A DNA stretch of 27,040 nucleotides, from NCBI GenBank assembly GCA_964463245.1, contig CAYXBU010000022.1, forward strand, positions 1 through 27,040, given 5' to 3'. Shown here one piece after another: positions 17,938 to 25,491 of the stretch (its first letter is position 1; every line of letters starts with the position of its first letter). The notes beneath the pieces were generated by a model. That model saw only the letters and a list, made by a program, of their open reading frames with translations, was not told the origin of the DNA and searched no databases. Both the position numbers and the translations under genes were made by a program. This DNA is from CAMEON01 sp964463245. Its GTDB lineage: Bacteria > Bacillota > Clostridia > Oscillospirales > CAG-272.

Positions 17938-20006
17938 TTACTCCCCGGCGGGAGCCTCCGCGACTCCGTCCACCACTGCGTTCGCCATGACCTCGGCGGC
18001 CGTCAGCTCACGGTCGTAGAAGCGGATGGAACGGTAGGTGGTATCAAAGGTCTTGTTGACAGCCGAATGGCCGATGAACAGGTCACCCGCGAACAGCGAG
18101 CCTGCGGCGGTGGTGATCTCTCCCTTCAGCTCGCCGTTGATGTAGATGCGAGCGTGACCGTTCTGGGAGTAGGTAAGGGTGACCAGGCTGTTCTGCAACA
18201 AATCCAGGCATCCCTTGATCTTGATGCGGCCGTTGCCGGTGGTCTTCAGCTCCAGCTCATCCACGGAGTTGCGGCGGAAGAGGGCGATCTCGTCCAAGGA
18301 GCTGTTGATGAAGGTGTTGAATTCGTTGCCGACCGAGATGAAGTCACCCAGCAACAGCTCGACCGTGAAGGCCTTGCCGTTGACCACGTCCACAACGGCA
18401 TCCGGGAAGAATTGCTTGGTGCCGCTGGCTCTCAGACCATCATCCGTGAAGTAGTTCTTGTCGTTCTTGACGATCTTCATGTCGTGACCGCTGATCAGAT
18501 CCTCCCACTTGGCACTGTCCTTGTTGTGACCGTCGCGGGTGTTCTGGGTTCCACTGTAGTAGGAGACCAAGCCGTCTTTCACATAGTCATGCTCGACCGG
18601 GACGACCTCAATGGGGGTGTCGTCCTCCTCGGAACCGGGACGTTCCGGGACGATGTAGGGGAACTCAAGCTTCATGCTGTCCAGGATGGAGTCGGTCCAT
18701 GCGCTCACCTTTGAGGATTTGCGGGGGTACTTCGGATACAGGCAGGCCACGAGATCATACTCGCTGGAATCGTAGAAGGTCTGACCGTACAGCCATTCCT
18801 TGACCTGGTCGATCTGGTAAATGCCGCTGGAGTTGTTCCACACCCAGATGGGAGTCGGCCACAGGTGCACATCCGCGTCGATGGTTCTGTACACATCCCG
18901 ACTCACACCGGCCTGACCGTGGTGCGCCATCTGCACGATGTCGCTCTTGATCTGATCCCCGTAGGTCGCCAGCAAACGCCGACCGCCGATGGTGCCCAGG
19001 TCGTTGAGGAACAGCACGGTCTGCTCGCCGATGGTCATGCGCAGAACAAGGGAAGTGTCGTTGAGGTTGGATGTACCGTCGGCAGGGTTCCAAGTCTGGA
19101 GGACGTCCACCCGAACATCGTCGATCTGGAAGGACAGCCCCTTCGCGACCGACTCGGAATTGATCACCGAGCCGTTCAGCTCGTCGTAGTAAGTCGAGCC
19201 TTCCTTGACCTCGGCTCCGATGACAGCACCGTACTGATTGATGTGCTCCTTGAGCTGTGCAATGTCCATGTCGGCATTGGCGGCGGGATATTCGCTGCTT
19301 CCGAACTCGGGGAAATCGAAGTAGATGTTGTTGATCTTGTAGTTGGACTCCTCGGAGTAATCTCGGAGCATCTTGGACAGCTCATTCATGTGATCCTTGT
19401 GAGCGTGGGAGAGGAACCAAGCTTCTACCTCAAAGTACTCGCCCTCGCCCAGACCCATGATGGCGCGCAGGGCGGCGGGCATATAGGGCGGGAGATCCTT
19501 CCCCTCGCCGTCCACACCGCCGTCGATGACGATGAGCTTGCCGTTCGAGGTCTTGATGACATAGGATTGCATCAAGCTGTTCTTTTCGGGTGCCAGCTGA
19601 TACAGTGCCACGACCGACGGCTCGGTGGCAGGCTCAGTGGTCGGTTCGGTCGCCGGCTCGGTCGCNNNNNNNNNNNNNNNNNNNNNNNNNNNNNNNNNNN
19701 NNNNNNNNNNNNNNNNNNNNNNNNNNNNNNNNNNNNNNNNNNNNNNNNNNNNNNNNNNNNNNNNNCGACCGACGGCTCGGTGGCAGGCTCAGTGGTCGGT
19801 TCGGTCGCCGGCTCGGTCGCTTCCTCGGTGGCGGGGGAGGTCTCCGCGTCGGTCGCGGGCTCCTCGGTCACCGCATCAGTGATCTCCTCGGTTGCGGGGA
19901 TGGTCTCTTCTGTGTCGGTTGTGGTTTCCGTCGGCTCGTCGGGCGAGCAGGCGAACAGGAACACACAGGCCAGAACCAGCAGGAATGCCGGAATGATCTT
20001 TTTCAT
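17938..20006 (-). CDS. Surface lipoprotein with MBL-fold hydrolase and LamG-like domains (interrupted by an assembly gap)
   Basis: Starts at ATG 20006 with a lipoprotein signal peptide (FLFAC, Cys20), then a Thr/Glu/Pro linker, then an N gap. The downstream frame continues to the stop at 17938. The identical 55-base flanks of the gap can be merged in frame, giving 637 residues. The MBL domain (about 81-400) has SHAHKDH (His149, His151, Asp153, His154), FLNDLG and MAHHGQ (His310-His311), an arrangement like the ComEC/Rec2 metallo-beta-lactamase domain. Residues about 422-637 resemble a LamG/concanavalin-like jelly roll (GLVSYYSG, ARIYINGEL, IRFYDRELTAAEV). It should sit on the outer membrane face; substrate unknown, perhaps a phosphodiester or nucleic acid. 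AAAGGA lies 12 bases before the start. It is a tandem paralogue of the gene at 20136-21386. Confidence 0.85.
19611..19820. repeat. Identical 55-base sequences on both sides of the gap
   Basis: Positions 19611-19665 and 19766-19820 are the same 55 bases. Removing the Ns and one copy (155 bases) leaves 1914 bases, 638 codons in frame. An exact 55-base overlap suggests contig ends sharing one assembly k-mer, although a true tandem repeat of the linker is possible. Confidence 0.9.
19666..19765. other. Assembly gap of 100 N
   Basis: Exactly 100 unknown bases, the usual placeholder for a gap of unknown size. It lies in the repetitive linker of lipoprotein 1, and as written breaks the reading frame (2069 bases from start to stop is not a multiple of three). 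Confidence 0.99.
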
Positions 20007-20035
20007 GATTCGATAAAATCCTTTCTATTTTTAGT

Positions 20036-20059
20036 CCTCCCCCGTGAACACGGGGGAGG
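20036..20059 (-). promoter_or_regulatory. Leader hairpin of lipoprotein 1
   Basis: CCTCCCCCGT (20036-20045) and ACGGGGGAGG (20050-20059) form a perfect 10-bp stem with a 4-base loop between the promoter and the ribosome site. No T run follows, so it is more likely a mRNA 5' stabiliser or translational control element than an attenuator. Confidence 0.55.
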
Positions 20060-20075
20060 CTGATGGATACCGACT

Positions 20076-20120
20076 ATTGTACCACAGATCGGCAATAAAT
20101 CTGTAGCGAATATGTTAATT
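20076..20120 (-). promoter_or_regulatory. Promoter and dyad of lipoprotein 1, conserved with its paralogue
   Basis: On the minus strand AATTAACAT (20112-20120), seven bases, ACAGAT (20099-20104), 17 bases, and TACAAT (20076-20081) with an upstream TG. ACAGAT is repeated as ATCTGT inside the spacer (20084-20089), making a dyad over the promoter. The same blocks at the same spacing precede the paralogue. Confidence 0.65.
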
Positions 20121-20135
20121 CTTACGCAAAATGGC

Positions 20136-21386
20136 TCAATCCGAACGCTCGGGCAGGATGTACGGGAATTCGATCTTCATGGTGTCGAGGATCTTGTCCG
20201 TCCAGCCGCTCACTCTCATGGGCTTGCGGGGGTACTTCGGATACAGGCAGGCCACGAGATCATATTCGCTGGCCTCGTGGAAGTTCTCGCCGTACAGCCA
20301 CTCCCGGACTTTGTCGATCTGGTAGATGTCGTTCTTGTTGTTCCACACCCAGATCGGGGTAGGCCACAGGTGTACGTCGGCATCAATGACCGCGTAGACC
20401 TCCTTGCTCACGCCGCCCTGACCATGGTGCGCCATCTGGACGATGTCGCTCTTGATCTGATCCCCGTAGGTCGCCAGCAGTCGCCGACCGCCGATGGTGC
20501 CCAGGTCGTTGAGGAACAGCACGGTCTGCTCGCCGATGGTCGCACGGAGGACGATGGAGGTATCGTTGAGGTTGGAGGTGCCGTCGGCGGGATCCCATGT
20601 TTGGAGAACATCGATCCGCACACCGTCAATGTCAAAGGACAGCCCCTTCGCGACCGACTCGGAGTTGATCACCGAGCCGTTCAGCTCGTCAAAGTAGGTC
20701 GAGCCTTCCTTGACCTCGGCTCCGATGACCGTGCCGTATCGGTTGACGTTTTCCTCGAAGCGGGTCAGGTGCTCGCGGACATAGGCGGCGGGATACTCGG
20801 CACTCCCGAACTCGGGGAAGTCGAAATAAATGTTCTTGATCTTGTAGTTGGATTCCTCGGTGTAATCTTCCAGCATCTTGGACAGCTCGGTGATATGATC
20901 CTTGTGGGCGTGGGAGAGGAACCACGCCTCCACCTCGAAATACTCTCCCTCGTCCAGACCCATGATGGCGCGCAGAGCGGCGGGCATATAGGTGGTGCTG
21001 GCGGTTCCGTCACCAATGCCACCGTCGATGACGATGAGCTTGCCGTTCGAGGTCTTGATGACATAGGACTCCATCAGACTGTTGCTTTCGGGAGCCAACT
21101 GATACAGGGCTACCGCCGCAGGCTCGGCGGGCTCGGTAGCGGGTTCGGTGGCGAGCTCGGTAGCCTCCTCGGTGACTTCCTCGGTGGCGGGGGCAGTAGC
21201 CGCGTCGGTCGCGGGTGCGTTGGTCTCCGCGTCGGTTACTGTCTCGGCGGGATCGGTCTCGGGGGGCAGGGTCTCCTCTGTGCCGGTGGTCGAGTCGGTT
21301 GCGGGGTCAGTCGGCAGGGCGGGGGAACAGCCGAACAGGAGTACGCCGGTCAGGATCGACAGGAGTGCAATGATGATCTTCTTCAT
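20136..21386 (-). CDS. Surface lipoprotein with MBL-fold hydrolase domain
   Basis: A 416-residue paralogue of the downstream lipoprotein, lacking the LamG-like extension. Signal peptide with lipobox LLFGC (Cys20), a Thr/Ala/Glu/Pro linker (about 25-92), then the MBL domain to the C-terminus: metal motif SHAHKDH (His159, His161, Asp163, His164), FLNDLG (Asp294) and MAHHGQ (His320-His321). VALYQLAPE, SYVIKTSNGKLIVIDGG, KEGSTY and LWPTPIWVWNN are nearly identical in both paralogues, so the duplication is recent or under strong constraint. ATG 21386 has AAAGGA about 13 bases upstream. The family is that of ComEC-like extracellular MBL domains; no transmembrane channel domain is present, so a role in DNA uptake is not implied. 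Substrate unknown. No terminator separates it from the next promoter. Confidence 0.88.
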   Translation of the reverse strand: MKKIIIALLSILTGVLLFGCSPALPTDPATDSTTGTEETLPPETDPAETVTDAETNAPATDAATAPATEEVTEEATELATEPATEPAEPAAVALYQLAPESNSLMESYVIKTSNGKLIVIDGGIGDGTASTTYMPAALRAIMGLDEGEYFEVEAWFLSHAHKDHITELSKMLEDYTEESNYKIKNIYFDFPEFGSAEYPAAYVREHLTRFEENVNRYGTVIGAEVKEGSTYFDELNGSVINSESVAKGLSFDIDGVRIDVLQTWDPADGTSNLNDTSIVLRATIGEQTVLFLNDLGTIGGRRLLATYGDQIKSDIVQMAHHGQGGVSKEVYAVIDADVHLWPTPIWVWNNKNDIYQIDKVREWLYGENFHEASEYDLVACLYPKYPRKPMRVSGWTDKILDTMKIEFPYILPERSD

Positions 21387-21415
21387 GATCCGATATATGT
21401 CCTTTCTTTTCTTTT

Positions 21416-21443
21416 GACCCGCTCCGCAAGCGCGGCGTGGGTC
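21416..21443 (-). promoter_or_regulatory. Leader hairpin of lipoprotein 2
   Basis: GACCC (21416-21420) pairs with GGGTC (21439-21443), and CCGC (21424-21427) with GCGG (21432-21435) around loop AAGC, with one internal mismatch. It occupies the same place, between promoter and ribosome site, as the hairpin before lipoprotein 1 although the sequence differs. Confidence 0.5.
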
Positions 21444-21457
21444 GAATGATCATTGCC

Positions 21458-21502
21458 ATTATATCACATATCGGTCGTGTATCTGTGGATAAGATGTTAA
21501 TT
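21458..21502 (-). promoter_or_regulatory. Promoter of lipoprotein 2
   Basis: On the minus strand AATTAACAT (21494-21502), seven bases, ACAGAT (21481-21486), 17 bases, and TATAAT (21458-21463) preceded by TG. Spacing matches the paralogue exactly. The block CCGATATGTGA before the -10 is also shared with one or two changes. Confidence 0.7.
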
Positions 21503-21558
21503 TTGGCGTGCTGCAGCCCCGAACGGGGCATCTCCGAACTCCCCCATTGGTCAAAAGT

Positions 21559-21590
21559 CCCCGCCGCACGGGCTTACCTGTGCGGCGGGG
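21559..21590 (-). terminator. Terminator of the GH28-like gene
   Basis: CCCCGCCGCAC (21559-21569) and GTGCGGCGGGG (21580-21590) form a perfect 11-bp stem with a 10-base loop. On the minus strand it begins 18 bases after the stop and is followed by ACTTTTGA. Confidence 0.75.
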
Positions 21591-21608
21591 TGTTTCATGA
21601 TTAGCGGC

Positions 21609-24600
21609 TTACGCCCGTCTCTCTCTGCGGCGTTTACGGATCAGCAGGATGCCGCCGACCGTCAGGGTGAGGAGCAGGATAGGCCACACGGCGGACAGGG
21701 CAGAGCCGCACCCGCTGTCAGAGTCGGCCTTGGCCGTCTCGGATGGGGTCTCCACGGAGGAGCTGTCACTCTCCACGGAGGTATCTGCTTCGGTAACAGG
21801 CTCAGTAGCCGGCTCGGTGTCCCGATCCGGCTCGGTAACAGGCTCTGTAGCCGGCTCTGTAGCCGGTTCTGTAGCCGGCTCTGTAGCCGGTTCGGTAGTC
21901 GGTTCGGTAGTCGGTTCGGTCTCGCCCTCGGTGGACAGCTCCTCCTCGCCCGTGATGAGGGTCGTGCCGACGGGAGCCACCACCACATCGTCGTATGCAC
22001 AGCTTGCATTGTAGGCGACCAGCGCGATCACGCCGGGGGCGGAGACGCTTACAGAGAAGTCGGCCAGCTTCTCGCCGTTCATGTACCAGATGCAGGTGTT
22101 TCCCTGCAGGCGGAAGGCCATATCCACCCATTCCCCTGCGGGCAGGTCAATGTTATTGATCTGACAGAGGTTGGTCGGCTGACCGTTCTTGTATTCCCGC
22201 ATCAGCAGGAAGTGGTGGAGGGGGTTGTAGTGGATGTCGATCTGATTGTTGGAGTCGGCGCGGCGGAGGGACACGCCGACATTCGCATCCACGTCGGAGT
22301 TAACTGCATCGAAGCGCAGGCGGAAGTGCAGGTCGAACTCCTTGTAGGTCTGCTCAGTCTGCATCATCAGCACACCGACCATGCCATCCCCGGCGGCGGC
22401 TGTGCCGTTCGTGACCGTAAAGCCGTTGTTGATCAGCTGGAGCTGATCCTCATCGTCAAAGCTCTCGGTGAAGTATTCGTCCCGCTTGAAGGTCTCGCTC
22501 ATGACCGAGGCATTGTCGATGTGGACGACCTCGTCGGTCTTGCCACTGTGGGTCACGCCCAGGTAGGCGGTCACGCCCTTCTCCAAACGGAAGGTCAGGG
22601 TGACGGTCTCAAAGTCACGGCCGGGCGAGATGGGCTGCTCGGCGATCAGCTCGCCCGTCTCGACATTCCGTACCGTCAGGGAAGCGGAGCCCGAAAGGAG
22701 CCGTACATCGGCGGTGAAGGTGTGCTCGCCGCGGTTCATCCACAGGCCTTGAGAGAGGGTGCCGTTCCCGTACAGGGCACCGTAGTGGTTCGTTCCCTCA
22801 GTCTCGGCGATAGCGTTTCCGCCCTTGCCGTCTGCGGGAAGGAAGCTCCAGTTGGAAAGGCCGGACACATAGTTCTTGTACTGCTTGCGGAGCCCTCGCT
22901 CAAAGTCGCCGTATTGGAATTGTGTCGCACTGCGGATGCCGCAGTCGGTAATGACATCGGTGGCTTGGATGCTCTCCAGCGAGGCCTTGCCTAAGAGGCG
23001 GTTGTTGTGGATGCGCACGCCCTTGACGGGGGAGTAATCGTTGACCTCGCTGCCGTCATAGGGGGTCTTTCCGAAGTAGGGATTATCCGGCCATGCGCCG
23101 ACGCCGCCACTGTTGCCGCCCAGTACGCAATCGAATACTTCCACATTCTTGATCTCCTGCATCTCCAGGTTCGGGTTGTCGGTGCCCCAGGTGATGAAGG
23201 TGATCCCGTGCCCGCCGATAAGGTGGGAGTGCCGCACCACGACATTCTCCACGCAGTTGTCGCCGTCGGGGTTGGTGTGCCACCACGCCAGACCGCGCGG
23301 GTCGTTGTAGGTGGAGCAGATGGTCACGGAGTCGTCGTTGGTGTGCAGGAAGCACTGGTCGATGGTGATGTTCTTGGTGCCCACGGTAGCCGAGATACCG
23401 TCGCCCGAGACGCAGGTGACCTCGAACATGGAGACTCCGTGTACATAGATGTTGTTGCAGGTACGGAAATTGATGTGGTAGTTGTTGGTGCGGCGCAGGT
23501 GGACATTGTTGACCTCAATGTTCTCGCAACGCCAGAAGCCCAGCGGCACTAAGTGGATCTTGTTCGCACAGCCGATCTGCAGGGAGCCTGCCGACACGCT
23601 GTCGGCATTCTCGCCGCCGCCGTCCTGCATCCGAATGATGCCGCCGCCGGTGACCCGCACGTTCTTGACCTCGCCGCCGTAGACCAGAGGGTAGTTGTGG
23701 CAGGAGCCGGCGTGTGTCCAGTTGACGCCCGGGATGCTCACATCATGCCCGACGGCTACGTCGTATGCATAATCCTCGGCGCGGGGGGACTGCCAGAGGA
23801 CAGCACCCGTCTCGATGCGCAGCTCGACATTGTTCTTGAGGCAGACATTGGTCGCCACATAGCGGCGGCCGTAGAAGGAATCGTCACCCGGCAGGACTAC
23901 CACGCCGCCGCCCCGCGCGGTCACATGGTCGATGGCGGCCTGGATGGCATCGGTATCGTTGGTAAAGCCGTCCCCCTTGGCACCGAAATCGATCGCCGAG
24001 ACGGTGTAGTCGGGCAGGGTAAAGCTGTAGGGGTTGCCCTCGGAGAACTCCTCTGCGTTTTGGATCCAGAATCTCTCGCCGATCCGAACAGTCTTGCCGC
24101 TCTCGTCGGTCACGCCCAGCAGGAACAGGGCAGAGAGGCGGGTCATGTTGTCCTTCTTCAGCGGAACGGTCAGGGTAAAGGAGGTACCGTCAGCCGTGAC
24201 CGAGGCCACCTGCTCGCCAGAGTTTAGAGTCAGCGCGTAGTTGTTCGAGGTCGTGTCGTAGAGGGTGACCACATATCCCGCATAGGCAGGCTCCAGCTGA
24301 CCCTTGACCGTGACGGTCTCTCCGTCGGTGGTGCAGGAGGTCAGACTGCCGACCGCCTCGGTGATGGCGGCCTCCCGCTCGAAGGTCACGGCCTCGATCT
24401 CAATACGGCCGGAATCCGCTCCGAGCGGCTCCAGACGGAAGCCGTAGAGGTAGCCGTCAAGCTTGGGGCAAGCAGACAGGTTGAAGTAGTAGGTGGTGTC
24501 CCCGGAGTGGGGCAGGATGTCCAGCACCAGCGACTTGTCGTCCGAGTAGACGGGGTCATAGGTGGTGATGTAGGACAGCCGCATCTGCGAGGCGGCGGTG

Positions 24601-25430
24601 TCGTTGCTCATGCGGACGAGGATGGTATTTCGCAGGGGGAGCAACATACTGTAGGCCGTGCCCGGCTTGGCCGAGATGTTCGGCGTGGTCAGACTGCTGC
24701 CGGCACCGGTCAGGGTGTAGACCAAACGTCCGTTCGACCAGGAGACAGAGCCGTTATCAGAAGTAAAGTGGATCACAGAATCAGCCTCCGTAAATTCAAG
24801 ATCGCATTCGTGAGACTCTACGACGGGGATGCTGGTGCTGCTTACCGTGATGTCCCGCAGGGTCACATCGGCAAAGTAGGATTGGATGTAGAGGGTACCG
24901 CCCTCAAAGCTGTCGTCTCCCGTGTCGGTTATCTCATGTACGGTCTCCCCGTCGATGCTCCAGAGTAGGTGATCAGAGGCAAATTCGATCTCAATGGTAT
25001 GCCACTCACCGAGGGACAGCTCGTAGGACTTGCCCCCGCCGACATGGTTGTCACTGCCGTCCGCGCCCAGGCGGCGCACCCGCACCAGCTTGGCGACCGT
25101 GTTGTACTCAAAGAAGTATTGGCTCCCGTTGGTCATCTTGTAGGCGGCACCGATATTGCCGTCTACCGACCCAAAGGAGTCATCGATACGCACGTCGAAG
25201 GACAGCCGATCACCGGCCGCCTTGCCGTTGAGGTAGAGGACGTTGACCAACTGCCCTGCCACGCTCTTGAGCACGGGGACGCCGTCCTCGGTGGTCACGA
25301 TCCAGCCGTCGGTCTTCCACTGGGGGAAGGCACCGTCGGCCACGGCGAGGATGGATAAGCATCCGCACAGCATGGTCAAGCACAGAAGGAGCGCCGACAG
25401 GCGAAGAAGGAGTTTTCGTTTGGTACTCAT
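21609..25430 (-). CDS. Large surface GH28/pectate-lyase-like beta-helix protein with C-terminal anchor
   Basis: A 1273-residue exported protein, probably a cell-bound pectin hydrolase. Layout: signal peptide (1-32; AVA-DG or a lipobox-like LCGC is possible), jelly-roll domain (about 33-198), sandwich region (about 205-460), right-handed beta-helix (about 474-850), carbohydrate-binding-like sandwich (about 855-980), second jelly roll (about 985-1155), TEP-repeat linker (about 1160-1230), and a C-terminal signal. The helix opens with IDFGAKGDGFTNDTDAIQAA, typical of GH28/pectate-lyase-3 proteins. SGDG (Asp677), TNDD (Asp699-Asp700) and GHG (740-742) resemble the GH28 catalytic motifs, but I could not find an RIK-type motif, so GH28 activity is probable rather than proven. 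The tail has GCGS, a helix of about 19 residues and RKRRRERR. GGAGG lies nine bases before ATG 25430. A LacI-type regulator lies 61 bases upstream. Confidence 0.85.
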   Translation of the reverse strand: MSTKRKLLLRLSALLLCLTMLCGCLSILAVADGAFPQWKTDGWIVTTEDGVPVLKSVAGQLVNVLYLNGKAAGDRLSFDVRIDDSFGSVDGNIGAAYKMTNGSQYFFEYNTVAKLVRVRRLGADGSDNHVGGGKSYELSLGEWHTIEIEFASDHLLWSIDGETVHEITDTGDDSFEGGTLYIQSYFADVTLRDITVSSTSIPVVESHECDLEFTEADSVIHFTSDNGSVSWSNGRLVYTLTGAGSSLTTPNISAKPGTAYSMLLPLRNTILVRMSNDTAASQMRLSYITTYDPVYSDDKSLVLDILPHSGDTTYYFNLSACPKLDGYLYGFRLEPLGADSGRIEIEAVTFEREAAITEAVGSLTSCTTDGETVTVKGQLEPAYAGYVVTLYDTTSNNYALTLNSGEQVASVTADGTSFTLTVPLKKDNMTRLSALFLLGVTDESGKTVRIGERFWIQNAEEFSEGNPYSFTLPDYTVSAIDFGAKGDGFTNDTDAIQAAIDHVTARGGGVVVLPGDDSFYGRRYVATNVCLKNNVELRIETGAVLWQSPRAEDYAYDVAVGHDVSIPGVNWTHAGSCHNYPLVYGGEVKNVRVTGGGIIRMQDGGGENADSVSAGSLQIGCANKIHLVPLGFWRCENIEVNNVHLRRTNNYHINFRTCNNIYVHGVSMFEVTCVSGDGISATVGTKNITIDQCFLHTNDDSVTICSTYNDPRGLAWWHTNPDGDNCVENVVVRHSHLIGGHGITFITWGTDNPNLEMQEIKNVEVFDCVLGGNSGGVGAWPDNPYFGKTPYDGSEVNDYSPVKGVRIHNNRLLGKASLESIQATDVITDCGIRSATQFQYGDFERGLRKQYKNYVSGLSNWSFLPADGKGGNAIAETEGTNHYGALYGNGTLSQGLWMNRGEHTFTADVRLLSGSASLTVRNVETGELIAEQPISPGRDFETVTLTFRLEKGVTAYLGVTHSGKTDEVVHIDNASVMSETFKRDEYFTESFDDEDQLQLINNGFTVTNGTAAAGDGMVGVLMMQTEQTYKEFDLHFRLRFDAVNSDVDANVGVSLRRADSNNQIDIHYNPLHHFLLMREYKNGQPTNLCQINNIDLPAGEWVDMAFRLQGNTCIWYMNGEKLADFSVSVSAPGVIALVAYNASCAYDDVVVAPVGTTLITGEEELSTEGETEPTTEPTTEPATEPATEPATEPATEPVTEPDRDTEPATEPVTEADTSVESDSSSVETPSETAKADSDSGCGSALSAVWPILLLTLTVGGILLIRKRRRERRA
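21829..21924. repeat. 12-bp tandem repeat coding the TEP linker
   Basis: Eight consecutive 12-base units of the type GGCTCTGTAGCC (variants GGTTCTGTAGCC, GGTTCGGTAGTC) encode the repeated tetrapeptide ATEP/TTEP on the minus strand. Such arrays change copy number by slippage, and similar coding repeats occur in both lipoprotein linkers. Confidence 0.9.
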
Positions 25431-25446
25431 GGGAAATAACCTCCGC

Positions 25447-25473
25447 TGTATATGATTCTGTTGGGGACGTCAA
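25447..25473 (-). promoter_or_regulatory. Weak promoter candidate before the GH28-like gene
   Basis: On the minus strand TTGACG (25468-25473) and TATACA (25447-25452) are separated by only 15 bases. It lies in the 61-base gap after the regulator gene; transcription from the regulator promoter is an alternative. Confidence 0.3.
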
Positions 25474-25491
25474 GGGGTGTTTGCGGGGTCG

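Noticed and set aside
17776..18714. 312-codon plus-strand frame
   Set aside because: It runs through the terminator at 17858-17907 and is antisense to the LamG-like part of lipoprotein 1.
19666..19765. True frameshift or pseudogene in lipoprotein 1
   Set aside because: The broken frame depends only on the arbitrary 100 N. Merging the identical flanks restores the frame.
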